Positions 23,506 to 36,600 of a DNA stretch of 64,000 bases are shown here, in pieces. Each line of letters opens with the position of its first letter. The stretch's first letter is position 1. A model generated the notes under the pieces. It saw only the letters and a program-made list of their open reading frames with translations. It had not been told where the DNA came from and did no database searches. This DNA comes from Camarhynchus parvulus. Lineage: Eukaryota; Chordata; Aves; Passeriformes; Thraupidae. The position numbers and the translations under genes are program-made. The stretch covers positions 44,921,609-44,985,608 of the forward strand of contig NC_044574.1 in assembly GCF_901933205.1 (NCBI RefSeq). The letters are read 5' to 3'.

Positions 23506-26050
23506 GTTGAAGCATTTTTATATTAACTCTGTATAAAAATTTGTTTTTACTAGGAATAAGGGTATTTCATCATCAGTTTAAATAATTGCAGTCACATTAA
23601 AGCTAATTTCTTAAGCCAAACTTTGTAAACCAGTACTAATTACCTGCTAACGCATTAAAGTGATTCCAAGAATTTGGTTTACAAAGGAAATTGTGTTTTG
23701 TTTAGTACGTTGACCAAGGTAAATTATATCCAGAACAAAACCAGTATTTTCTGCTGCATTAACACAACAACAGTAAAGAAATATGTATGGTTAATGGGTA
23801 TAATGGTCTGCCTTCCCATAGTATTATTCTACAAAATTTATGTGAGCATATGATGATACAAGAGTGTGTAAGATGACTTGCCCTATTTCATGCACAAAAA
23901 CAAGAAAAAAAATCTCCTTAATATAAATACGTTTTCCTCCTGAACTACATGTTAAAGTGACACCCAAATTTGGAAGAGGGGAGTGGATTTGAAGTTCAAG
24001 CCCTCAAAGCTCCTATTACTTTTCCAATCCCAATACATTATTGTGCCAAGTGAACTATTAGGAATAAAAATAATCCAAAAAGCCAATGTTTAAATTTTAA
24101 AATGATGCCAGAATCTTGAAAGCATGTAGATTTAGACTAATTAAAAATCTCTTTTCTATTTTAAATGGGTTGATTAATCATTTTCAGTAAATTATTAGTT
24201 CTCTGGGGAAAACCTGCATTTCTGTTAGAAACACTCCCAACAAATACTGCAGATGTATTGCTATGAAGTCATAAATATTCAGTGACTGGTGTATTAGTGT
24301 GGCAACATAGCTTTGTGTACCATACACAAAAAAAAGCCCTGAAATGTGCAATGTATTCCAGAGCTGGAAATATAGTCAGTGTCTGTGAACTGAGGGCCAT
24401 GAGGCTGTCAGGCTTTATAGGGGAGAAGCTGGGATGTTTTAAGACTTACCTGGCTACATGGAAAATGGGAGTGGGGAGAATTATTTGGAAATCTAAATGA
24501 ATATAAGCTGTTTTTTCCCCCTTAAGAGGGCCTTCTCTCTCCCCTCAATAATATTTTTATTATATATAAAATATATAACATTTATATCTTACAAACCTAG
24601 CTAGTCAGTGTATCCGCTGGCAAGCATTCCTGAGTTGACAACATATAGATGGAGAAGTAAATACAAAAAATGAAAAGGTTCTTCATGTTGGTACCTGCTG
24701 TCTTTTCTGCCATTTGTTCATTTGGGTTTTGTTTCTATAGCAGAGGAGATGAAGGGACCTTTTCTGGGAGGGGGTCAGTCCTCCCAAACCTCCAGGCAGG
24801 ATCTGGATGCTCTCTGTGCTGCCAAGGGAGAGGCTGTGGCCCAGTGGCTCCTGTGCTCCAGTGAGAGGGCACCTGGACAATGCAGAGAGTTGTGGTCAAT
24901 GGTAACAAACTACAAAACTGGAAATTTGCAAAAATAAAGCACAGTTACATCAAGGAAACAGTATGTTTTTTCCTGGGGAAAAATAGAGTGTAACAATCCA
25001 GCAACACTGCCAAACACACAATGCAGAAGCCTGAGAGTAGCTCCCCTCAGGAAATAGAAGTTCACTCTGTGTGCATGAGTGTATTTGCATCTCTAATGTG
25101 ACACTCCACAGTTTCCAGCCCAGGAGAATTTAGGATTACCCATAACAAAGCAACTCCTGTTCTCTGCTTCTGCTGCTTCATCCAAGCCCTGCTCTGGGCA
25201 TCCCAAGTAGGGCAGCACCAGCATTACAGCTTTAGGCAGCCCTGTTTTACAAAAGGCAAGAGTATTTTCAGCTCTACTACAGAAAGCACAGCCTCAAAAG
25301 GATGCAAGACAGCAATAGGGAAGACTTGCAGTTGTCACTTTAATGAAGAACTACTTCTGCTGCACCACACATATTCTTGGTTCATCACTCTGGTGTCCTC
25401 TGACTCTTAATATTATAATGAAGAACATCAAAAACCGAAACCAAACAAAATACATCCCACCAAAACCCAGATCAACTCTTGCCAGTCTACAAAATCTTCC
25501 TGAGAAACTGTGTGTCATCCATAAAAATGCAATTTCTATGGTATTAAATTCCACAATGGCTAAGCAACAAGTTGAAAAGAGGGCTTTTGTTCATTCGGGT
25601 TTTGTTTATACACACAGAATTCCCACCCACCCATACTTTGAGGCAGTCAGCCAAAACCCAGAGGAGAAATGAAGGGATGGATTCCTTTTTTTCTCTCCAA
25701 AGGGAATTTCTTCATCTCAGCATAGTTAATTTGTTCAAGCTACAAGTAAAATCATTATATTTCTGCAAAAAGAATGGCATCTGTTCCCCACCCCTCTCAT
25801 ATTCAGTGTTCAGTCTGTTTGCTGCTGCAGGATTTCCATACCTTTCCTCAAGGTGTGCCACTGAGCTTCAGACTCGTTTCTAAACAGACATTCCAACACA
25901 AAGGAAGTCCTGAATTCTTGCTAACCCATGTCCTTCACTAACAGGGAACATCAGTAACTGCCTGTTAATCAAGTAAATCACACGAGCCTGAGAGCCTAAC
26001 TGGGGCAAGATCCCTGTTGTAGGTGCTCTAAAAGATTAGCTAAAACAGCT

Positions 26051-26085
26051 AAAATATTAGTTTCACTTATAAAATATTAGTTTCA
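26051..26085. repeat. 15-bp direct duplication
   Basis: aaaatattagtttca occurs at 26051-26065 and 26071-26085. Confidence 0.85.
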
Positions 26086-28958
26086 TTTCATTGGTAAGCT
26101 AGGGCCAAGTTTCAGTAAGCTTCAGTAGCCAACCCATCAGCAATAACACCACTCCACTCTTCCAGCTGGCAACGTGTATTCTATTAAACTTGAACCAATA
26201 ACTCATTGAAAAATAAATTCTTTTAACACAGTGACATCCAGGAGAAAGGAAAACAATGCAGAGAGATCTGCAGTGACTGCAGTTATCAGCAAGTTTGATC
26301 TGCCAGGAGCCCCATTACAGGAGAGGTTTCAGTGAGGCAGCAGTGCTCAGGGACTGCCCACTTTTGCTGGGGTAACTCACCATCTGGATGTGGCCTGTCA
26401 TCCATGAAGGGGTGGCATGGCCTTGCTGGATGTTCACCCTATAAAAAAAAATACTCATAGCATTTCAACACCAGTGTAACATGCAGCAGACTGAGAATAA
26501 ATATCAAGTCCTACCTTCATTTTACTAAAGAAGCTGCCATCTGAGCAGGAATGTAAATGGTGCTGAAGATTGAAATCTATCTTCACAGGAAACATCTACT
26601 GTGAGAAGAGCAGGAGCAGAATGACAAGAGTTGTCCTGACAGTGCTCCAGGGAGTGTGAATAACAAAGAGGAGGCAGAGGCATGCAGACAGACTGACTGC
26701 TCATCCCCTTCATTTACTTCCTGACAAACTTCAGAGTCACAATTCAGTAATGCTGGAGTGAGTCATTCCAGAAACAGGCCCCAAGACAAGCCATCAACAA
26801 GCAAGGTGGAGGGACATACTCAGCCACTCTAGACACACTGGGATGCAGGAGCTGAAATTAAGAATTGCATCAAGAGAGCAGGGAAGAGTTTAATGGAGGC
26901 AGAAAGTGGTCCCAGGGAAGCAGCAGTCAGTTTGTGCCAGAATCCTGGTACAAGAAATCAGAATACCTATACCAGCAGCACTGTCAATTCTCAACAGTAA
27001 TTTCAAAGGCTTGGATCAGCCTCTTCTTACAGGGAAAAAAAAAAAACCAACAGGAATAAAGCACTCAGGTCTCAGCTCACTTCTGCAAGGACCTTGCATA
27101 CACACAGAGAGTAGGGGTCCCACAGAGGTGAAGAATCCATTGAGGCTGCCCAACACTGCAAAAAATACACACAAGTTGCCACTTGTTTGCAGATGCAAGT
27201 GACATACAATACTAAAATATTCACCAGAAAAAGCTTACTGATACCATCTATACAGAGAATGCACCTAGTCTGGTTTAAAACAAAACTACAAAAAGCAGCA
27301 TTTTTGATCAGTCAGCATTAAAGTCCATCAATTGTAATGCTAAAATACCTCATTATGAATCAGTGTTTTCAGTCCTGGCAGAAGACAGGCCAAAAGATCT
27401 CACCCCAGGGCACCAACCTGTGTGGCTTGGTTTGTTTACAGCAACTTCTTCAGAAAGTAGCTCTGGATCCAGTGCACTTCAAGGCAAGACACACACGTCT
27501 AACAATTATCTAAAGGACTTTTTCCTAGCATGGATTTGGGTAATTCAGTCACCTTCTCTGGAGCTTGCAATACCTTCCTTTGCTAGATTAAGTGCTGTTA
27601 TCAGAAGTCTTTTCATACAATGATATTTATAGATAAAGAAAAAAAACCCCAAACTTAAATGGAGATCACAAAGCAGACTTGTTAAACTTTGCTGTAGTTT
27701 TTGAGGTTATCATAAGCAGCTCTACCTGCAAGGTATGGGCTGGCACAGGCCATTGCTGTTTATTACACCACAGGAACACCCACGTAGGCTCAGGCTGGAG
27801 AAGAGGATCCCACAAACATAAAATAAATTATATACAGCTTAGGTTTCAGTCACACTCAGAAAATGAGAGTCAGGCACCACAAGGTAGCAGTAACTAACTG
27901 ATCATACAGCTTATGGCAGATGATCTCACCCTTCTCATTTTTCCATGTTACTAGGTTCATCTGTGCTTTTCCACCCAAATCTGGTATCTGACCAGGCATC
28001 AAAATCTAGACATCAAATCCTAGACAAGCAAATGCCAGCAGCTGCCAGCCACCAACCAGAACCTGCATCAGCTGCCTTTCTCCCAAGTCATAGTTCTGGC
28101 TCACAGCACACAAGTAAATGTGGAGGGACACAAAGGAGATGGAGAGTGGGAAAGGATTAGGCAGGGGGTAAATTGCACCATTACCACAAGAGGGAAGCCT
28201 TCATTTAAGTTAAAAACTCCATCACAGACAATACAGTCAAGTACTTACATTAGTTTTCTGTTTTAGGGTGGGTTCAGTGAATCTATAACCACAGGAAGCA
28301 ACAAACAAACTTCCTGATGCTGTCTCTACTGATCAATTACCTTTGGAGCCAAGCAAGCTTCCTCACTAAAAAAAAAAAGGAAGATAAAAAGTATAAAATA
28401 TTCTAAAAATCACTTTTTCCAGCCCTAACACACTGAAAACTTAGGGATTGATGTTACTACACAATGGCACACCGGTACCAAAAATTGCAGTGCATATTTT
28501 ATCTTGCACAATTTCCACTGCCTTCCAGTACAGGAGTTTCAATACCACTTAATGGATCAGGCCCAACAGTAATACAAGTGCTCTGGTAAGGAAGAGTGAC
28601 CAAAAAGTGATGAGACCAAAACAAGTGAGAAAATTCTAACCAGCTCTACAGAGGATTCTTCTCCCCTTAATCCATTGAATGAGTTTTAAGTTGTCTTTAT
28701 GCCATACCTGACTCGCCTTAGTTTATTGAGAAGAGGCTAAAATCAGCCTAACTCCTGTTGGAAAAGACTGAAGTATTTTTATCTCTCAGTATCAGACACC
28801 TGTGGTCATTCCAGAAGCAAGAGAAAGAAAGAATGATAATTTCATTGCCTTTTGAGCACTGTCACATCATTTCTTATTTTCTCCTGCCCACCTAAAACAG
28901 AGCTTTACGAGATGTGAGCACACTGTAAAAGGAGTCTCAGGAAAAGACACATTATAAC

Positions 28959-29005
28959 AGGATTATTTATTTTATTATTATTTATTATATAGGATTATTT
29001 ATTTT
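28959..29005. repeat. 15-bp direct duplication in AT-rich DNA
   Basis: aggattatttatttt occurs at 28959-28973 and 28991-29005, with (TTA)n-like sequence between the copies. Confidence 0.8.
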
Positions 29006-30000
29006 CTGGATACTTTTTGATAATATTTCCTGCTATGTGAGCTTGAGCACTGAACTCAATTGCCATCATTCAGTTATGTGTTTCCTCAATTTTTATGGGT
29101 TTGTTTGTTTGTTTTGCTCAGCTGTCATTAACGAGATCTTGCATTCTGTTTCTGACTGGTGATCTGAACACAGTTCTTATTTATTTTACTAGCTTTACAT
29201 ATTAGATGTCAGATTTGTGACTAATTGTATGCCTTGCAAGATAAACAGAATTGCACACTGGAGGCATTTCAGAGTAAAAACACTAACTGCTTGCAAAATT
29301 AAGCTGAGATCAGGATACTGACAAAATCAGCTCCCCAGAGCATGGCTCAGCTTCCCAAAAGAGTCTTTGAGAAAGTTACACTTCTGCTGGTGCTTGAAAC
29401 AGAATTACTTCCTACAGTCCAGTGCGGTAAAACACAATTTTGCCTTGGAAAACTCATAATTTAGATTTTTTTTATGATGCCGCTGAAGAAGAGCAGAAAT
29501 TTAACCTGCACAGCCTCTCTGATCACTGTCCAGCTGAAGTCAAAGCAAAGTTCTAACAAATTCTGTGTTATTACAGCAAGGTCCACTTCTCCAAGCTAAT
29601 TTAAACAGCCCCATTATGTTCCAGAAAAATACTGGAAAAAATGGTAGTGGAGTTCCCGAGGCAGCACATGGCTTGAATTGCATGTGTGGGAATGTGGGCA
29701 TATTCTGGGACACCGACAAGAGGGTGAAAAGAAACTGTTTTACCTCAGGAGGAGACTGGTTTAGTTCACTTACAAGGTTATTAACTCTAAGGTTACAGAG
29801 TAACCCCAATGAAGAGCTCAAGACGCCTGTATTAACAGGTAGCTGACAGAAGGCATTTGAAATATGGCTCCATTTTCCACAGAATACCAAATTAACATAA
29901 ACCAAAATCAAAGCAAATGAGATTAGATAGGGCTGGAACAAGTTATGCACTACAGGAAGGCATCCAAGACCCCTAGTTCAAAGGAAGTCACACAACAATA

Positions 30001-33000
30001 ATGTTTGTTTCTCTCCTGCCCAACCTTGCTGGAGCACTCACTGCATCTGTAGGAGCGGCTGAGCCCCGCACGCCCTCCATTCCCTCCTCCCTCCATTCCC
30101 TCCCATCTCAGCCTGCTGCATGCCCTGAGGGAGAAAAGCTGCGATATCCACACACACACTTCTTACGTCTCCCTTCTGCTTGGTTTCCTTCCCAGGAGGC
30201 CGAAAAGGACACGCTTTTTCCCCATGGCATGCCAGCCAACACTTCTGCAACCACACACAAATTTCCCTTTTTATTCTTCCTTAAACTTCTGCAAGCCAGC
30301 TACAGCCAAACCACAACATAGCCCAGAGAAAAACCAGCTCAATGGTGGGAAACAAACTTTTTTTTTAAACCCCCCATGAATAAGACACAGATAGCATCAA
30401 ACTGAAGAGACTAATGAAACATCCTCATGTCTGTTTTGCTTCACTGACCTAATCTATTTGCTAAACACTTTGGGTTTTAGGATATCACAAAATCCCATAG
30501 TCAGTTGTTTGCTCAGTCTCACACAGCCAAGCTGTCCTTATCTAGCAGCTTTCCATGGAGCATTAAGTTAAGCAAGACTCCCTGCACTCACCACAGAAGC
30601 TGCAGTTTATTTATTCAGAAAATTTAAGTACATTTTTAAGAACACTGGCAACCAGGGCATTTTTCCCATTCCTAAAGGGAGCATAGAAGCAAAAATTTGT
30701 CCAAAACAAAACCACAATGTATTCCAACAGCTGGGGGAGTAAAGACCCCTCCATTCTCTTCTCACTTGTATACCTCACTGTAAAGAACACATTAAAGTGG
30801 TGGGTGAGCTGATTCCAAGCCTTCTCTTTCCACCCACAGCTTTAATTGCATTTGCCTCTGCTCAATCATTCATTCATGCTCCCTCAGCCACTCGCCCACT
30901 TCTATTCCTTGCTGACAGCCCAGCTGCACACACACATTCCCAATTACAGGAATGGCTTCTGTGTTCCAGTGCTGACAGAACAAAAGGAGCAGTGGGGAGA
31001 GAAGGCTCTGAAAGGCCTCAGGATGGGCCCTCCCAGGTCTGCAGCATCCACGCAAGTTATGTGCCAGTGCTCAAGCTCACTCTTGTACAGCCACTGCAGC
31101 AGCCCCCAGGGGACTATTTGCAAGATCAAATTGTTGCTGATTTTAGATGCAGAGGCAGCACTGCTAACCATGAATCATGGAAAGAGGTGTTTTCAAAGAA
31201 ACTGAAGGCAGGTGAGATTGAAGAGCTTGAACTTGAAGAGCTCATCCTCAATAGCCACAGAAAAGGCAGAAAATCTCCCTGTTACAGTCCCTTCATTAGA
31301 GGTAACCCTGCTCATCTTGTCACTGGGCACTACTGAAAGCATTCTTTCCCCACCCTCTTGACACCCACCCTTGAGATACTTGTATGCATTGATAAGATCC
31401 CCTTGGTCTTGTCTTGTCCAGGCTGAACAAGCCCAGCTCCCTCAGCCTTTCCTCATAAGAGATGCTCCAGTCATGTGATGCTTGAAATTTTAATCAGTCA
31501 TGTGATGCCTCACATCCTAACAGAGTCATTAGTGAAGAAATTAAATACAACAAAACTTTAGGAGAGAAAGCATTCATCTTCCACAGACACCGTTAGAACT
31601 GTGACACCCAGGCACATCAGGCCCACTCTTTTCTGTCTCATGTTTTTTTAGCAGCCTTTTTCTCCTTTTCCCTCAGGGTTCAAGACAAGCCTCAAGACAA
31701 TACAGTTTTGCCTCACACAGCAAGGAATCCAGCCCACCCAGCAGTGAGCCACAAAAACAGTCCTGCAAGGAGCATTTCAAGTTCTCAGAGACCCTCCTGA
31801 TTAACCTGAGCATTATCAGCACAACACGATGGATGCAATAGCGAAGAAAAGACATGATGGGGCACAGACAAGGAGCATAATAGCAGGAATGGCATAATTC
31901 CCATACTTTATCTTCATTATTTGACAGTTCACAATCTCTTCAGGATGAAACCCACAATCTTATCAGCTGATATGCTCAGCTGATTGCAGTGACACACACT
32001 ACATTAAATTCTCCAGCAACCAGAGTGTAATAGCCTTCATTGCTGCGACAGATTGAAAGTGCCATTTTAAATCTATTTGATTTTCTCAGTAGATATGGGT
32101 TTCTGATGAATCATTATGTCTCAGTGTAGCAGAGGGGATGGGTTCCAACCCAGCTAGATAACCAGCAGTGAAAACAAAAGATTGTACAGCAACATGATAT
32201 GCACAGCATGGACGAATAATGATCAAATGAAGGCTTTCCACCCTGAATGAATGAAACCAAGTTTCTAAATTATACAGAGCATTAAATAAGTATGCCAATT
32301 TAAAATGTGGTGACTACCTGCTAGGACTATATAGCAACATTTACTCTCACTTTTAAAGAAATGAGGAGGAAATTGAAGGATGATGCTGTAGCTCTCCAAG
32401 CCCCAGCTGAGATTTGGGCAGCAAGGTGTGTCATCTGAGCACAGCAGCTATTGCATGGAGCTTAAGTCTATTCTGGGATTGCAAGATGCCACCTGTATTT
32501 TTTTCAGGGGGGCCACAGCCAGTGTGGCTGTCACCACCCCACCACAGGTGCTTTGTCCCTGGGAGTAGCACTCTCACAAGGACCAAGAATGATGGGCTCA
32601 GAGACTTACCCCAAATCCCAGCACTGCACGTGGAGCCCAGGGGACACCTCTACCCTCCAACTTGAGTGCTTTGGCATCACAGCAGCAATTCCAGCCCTCT
32701 GAGGCATTGAAGTCCAGCTGTACTGCAGGAAGGACTAAACACCCTCTTGTATGGAATTAGGGATGCAACACCCACAAGCTCAGATCTCAGAAGCTGTCCA
32801 TCATCAGGCCTACAGTCATTTGGAAATTTGGCCCTCTCAGATCTCTTTGGTAAGCAGCTGTTTTAAACTTCTAAAAAGCATAAAGCTGCTCAGATAGAGA
32901 GCCTGTATCTGCAAGGTTACAGCATATGCTAGATGTCTTGCCAAGGACAGAGAACACCAGAAAGCTTGAACCAAAAGTTAAAAGCTTCATTTTATGGTTA

Positions 33001-33072
33001 TTCTACCTTTAATTGTATACTGTTGCTGAAATGTGTGGCACCTTTTCAGCTCAACAGCTGGCTGCGTTGCAA
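30001..33072. other. Intergenic, GC-richer segment plus CR1 remnant
   Basis: The longest open frame of the window (180 codons, 30797-31336 plus strand) lies here but starts at GTG and contains no ATG. It matches nothing I know. A CR1 piece follows at 31357-31471. The 14-mer cagtcatgtgatgc is duplicated near 31469 and 31497. No gene is called. Confidence 0.55.
31357..31471 (-). mobile_element. CR1 LINE fragment
   Basis: Contains gtccaggctgaacaagccc, then agctccctcagcctttcctc, then gagatgctccag. This is the block also present in the longer CR1 copy at 61.0 kb in the same orientation, so the element lies on the minus strand. Both ends are truncated. Confidence 0.85.
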
Positions 33073-33680
33073 GGATCACAGAATAAGATGAGTTGGAAGG
33101 GACCTACAAGGATCAAGTCCAGCTCCTGGCCCTGCACAGGACCATCCCCAAGAATCACACCCTGTGCCTGAGAGCATTGTCGAAACACTTCTTGACCTCT
33201 GTCAAGCTTGGAGCTGTGACCACTTCCTTAGGGAGCTTGTTCCAGGGCCCAATCACCCTCTGGGTGAAGAACCTTTTCCTGATGTCCAACCTAAACCTCC
33301 CCTGACACAACTCTCATGTGTCCTGTCACTGAGGACCACAGAGGACAGATCAGTGTCTGTCTCTCCATTTCCTCTCATGAGGATGTTGAAGACCACAAGG
33401 AAGTCTCCCCTCAGTCTTCTCCAGGCTGAGGAGACCAAGTGACCTCAGCCACTCCTCATATGACTTCCCCTTCAGAAGCTGCACCATGCTCATGGCCCTT
33501 CTTTGAATGCTCTCTATTAGTTTAATATCTTTTTTATATTGTGACACCCAAAACTGCCCACAATATTTGAACTGAGGCTGCTCCAGTGCAGAGCAGAGTA
33601 GGACAATCCCATCTCTCAGCGGGCTGGTGACGCTGGGCTGGATCCTACCCAGGACAAGGGTGGCTCTCCTGGCTGGATGG
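33073..33680 (-). mobile_element. CR1 LINE, 3' part with reverse-transcriptase tail
   Basis: The minus strand encodes the C-terminal part of the CR1 ORF2 polyprotein: ARRATLVLGRIQPSVTS, then QFWVSQYKKDIKLIESIQRR, then YEEWLRSLGLLSLEKTEGR. This is followed by the CR1 3' UTR, which appears on the plus strand as ggatcacagaataagatgag, then ggaagggaccta. It is about 600 bp, 5'-truncated and decayed, so it is not mobile. It accounts for the minus-strand ORF of 168 codons in this interval. Confidence 0.93.
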
Positions 33681-36600
33681 CTGAATGAATTTGTATTACC
33701 CTCATCCACTGCAAGCCTCCTGGAGTTTAATTTTTCACTGTGGAAGGCATCTAGCAAATGTAAGGTATTTCTGAGAAGGAGCAGGGGAAGATAGTCATGG
33801 GGAGAGCACTCTTCAGATGGTTTAAGATATTTAAATAAATGAGGCTTAAAAGCCATTCATTTTGAAACTACCCTTGCCAGTGATTAACATGTTGTAACAA
33901 CTCAGCCTGGTGTTAATCTCTATGGGCAGACAAAAAAACATTAGCCTAGACTGTTTGTTCATCATTTTTAAACTGAAATTTCATAAGATACTTTGGGATG
34001 CAGTAACCTCTAGAGGACCCTTGTAAATTAATTTTTTTTCCAAATATCCACAACCTAAGGAGAGAGGGCTTTAAATTAGTACCTTGCATTAGATGAAACA
34101 GCTTCTCATTGTGTTCACTGCAAAATGTGAATTTACAGAGGAACATCAGCAGCTGTGCTAGCAAATTATTTTATAAAAAATCATTCTGTTAGAGGCATCC
34201 TTTGCTTTCTCTCTCCTACATTCACACAACTGCATTTTAGTAAAGCCAGCAGAGCCTTGCCTTATCTGAGGAGCCTGTGCTTTTGAAGGCCATGCTGTAT
34301 CAGGATAATTCAGACATATGCAAGCTTCAGGCAGGAGCTTGGGAGGAGAGGAGGCAGTTTGAAAGTTTGGGGGTTTTAAAGCACCAGCATGTGAGGAAGT
34401 GGAATACTTCAGCAGTGGGAGCAAGCAATGGATGACTCAAGAAGTTCTCCCTGTCTTAAGGGCAATAAACTAAAGCCCCAAAAATACCTAAATTATAAAG
34501 AAATGGAGAAGGCTTAACTCAGCAGCTATAACTGCACTTGTCAGTCCCAACACTAGATGTGAAAGCATAATTTATGATTAACATTTCAGCAGATACATTC
34601 TTTGTTAGTCCCAGTATTCATCCAGATAATATATCTGCTCAACATTCTTTTGTAATTTTGGCAAATTGGTTTTGATCAATGGCATTCTTGCTGACAGCCC
34701 ACTTCTTAATTGGCATTGCAGCATAGCTTCAACTTCCTGTCAGGCTGGGGAGGGAGAGCCCCTTCAGCTACAGCTCCTGTGCAAAGTGCTCACAAAGGCT
34801 GCCTCCAATGTGAAATGAAGAGTCACCTGCTTGTCCAGGTCCCACCTGCAGGGAGTGGCTGACACACATTGAACTCACCGCCCCATAAACATGGGCAGAG
34901 CTGTCCAGGCTGTGTGGGGCAGCCTAGGAGCGCTGATTCCAGAGACCCAACAAGCTCATCTACCTTCTGACCAGCACTGGGCTGTGATGTGTTGATCAAC
35001 CAAGTCACACAGTAAGCCTGGAAGAAAGATCCTGACAAGCTCCAGGGCTGAAGTGACAAGGCAACAAAATGCCAAGCTGAGTTCACGTTCTGAAATCAGG
35101 TGCATTTTTGTTTCCGCTATGAGTGAATCATACATTCTCCAGGAGCTGGGATGAGTAACCTGGAAGAAATAGCTTGCAATCACTTTAAGTTAAGCAATTC
35201 AGAGAGGGTCTGCTGAATCTGCAATTCTTGCTAAAACATCAACAAAAACCTTACACTGAAGTAAGAAAATGATGGAGGATAAAGATAAAAACACATTGTT
35301 ATTTATAGGGAAAAAAAAAAGTTGTTCAAAGTTGTTTCCTCTTTGGACAACATGGTTGAAGCTACTTCCACATACAGACTCTTAAAAATTTGTTGTTCTT
35401 TTCCATGTCTTCTTTCATGTGCAAGTGACTTCCATGATGAGCAGTTGTGAAAGATTGGGAAGGGTTTGGTATCTTAAAATCAGAAAGTCAAGTAAGAAAG
35501 AATAACACCAGAATAAATCTAAATATACAGAAAGTATTAACTTGACATGCGTATCACCTATAACTTCAAAACACAGAAGACTGAACCCAAAAAGCGGGCT
35601 TGATGGAAAGCAAATACATATAAATTAGTCACTGCAAGTGTTGCTAAAAATACAGCTGATTCCAGGAATCCATCAATTTGAAAGCATATTTGCCATGCAT
35701 ACATAGTAGGAATTACACATTCATAAACATACCTCAGGACATGCCTCAGCCACTGGACTTGGGGAAAAAGAAATTCATCTCTAATGAATGTTTATACCTA
35801 TTTGCATCCCAGTTCTTATGTTCCTGTCTATTCTTCAGAGCGAGCATGAGATCAACCTATGGTTATTCACCCCACCTCACAGAACACTCATCCCCAGCTA
35901 TCAGAAGGAAAAAGCCACTTATCTCAGTAACAGAAGCTGCTCTACTCTGCTCTCATTTTAGTCTGGAAGCAGATGTACACAAAAAAACAACCATAAGGAA
36001 GGAATTCCAAATCTTGTTTCAATTCAACCACAGGATTATTTATGATGCACATGATTTTTCAGCCTGATTTCTAAAATATAGGGGAAACAGCATTTGTAGA
36101 CTAAAGTAAAACTAGAAAAAAAGGAAGAAAGAATGAAAGAAGACAGGAACAAATGAATGCTACAAGCCCTGGTACCAAATGCAAACATTCAGGTGCTGTT
36201 TTGAAACCCACTGGAAGGTCAGGAGTAGCAAGTGGCTTTGTTACCAGGTGTCAGTGCTGGGAGAGGCACCTTGAAAACAGCAGGAGCTTAAGCTCTCCTC
36301 CTGCCCCTGCTGAATCAGCCAAAGGAAACCAGCACTGCGGTGGCAGTGATTCACAGAGGGCTCCAGGATGCCCTGCTCCACCCTTTGGAAAGAATGGATC
36401 AGCTACTCATGTCCCAACAATAATCAAAGCAACTTCAGGGAAGCCAAAGGAAAGGCTTAGCAGAGCAGCACCAGCAGATCCCATTGGAAATAAGTGCAGA
36501 TTTGCAAGGCTACCTGCCCATTACACTGGATGCTTTATTGGTCAGAATATGCCTACGTTGGAATTTCTTTGCCACTTAATTTTATGGGCCATGGCCCAGA

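Larger units (their letters stand above)
23506..30000. other. Intergenic, no gene recognised
   Basis: AT-rich to about 24.6 kb, including an AT-rich patch at 24541-24590. A GC-richer block follows at 24.7-24.9 kb with short ORFs on both strands but no recognisable protein. From about 25.3 kb the plus strand becomes C- and A-rich. Short direct duplications lie at 26051-26085 and 28959-29005. Nothing else is supported. Confidence 0.6.

Noticed and set aside
30797..31336. Longest open frame in the window (180 codons including stop, plus strand)
   Set aside because: It starts at GTG and contains no ATG, shows no domain or known similarity, and sits in GC-richer DNA where stops are rarer. I see no splice context, so I did not call a gene.
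33350..33856. 168-codon minus-strand ORF
   Set aside because: It is the remnant of CR1 reverse-transcriptase coding sequence plus flanking DNA, and not a host gene.
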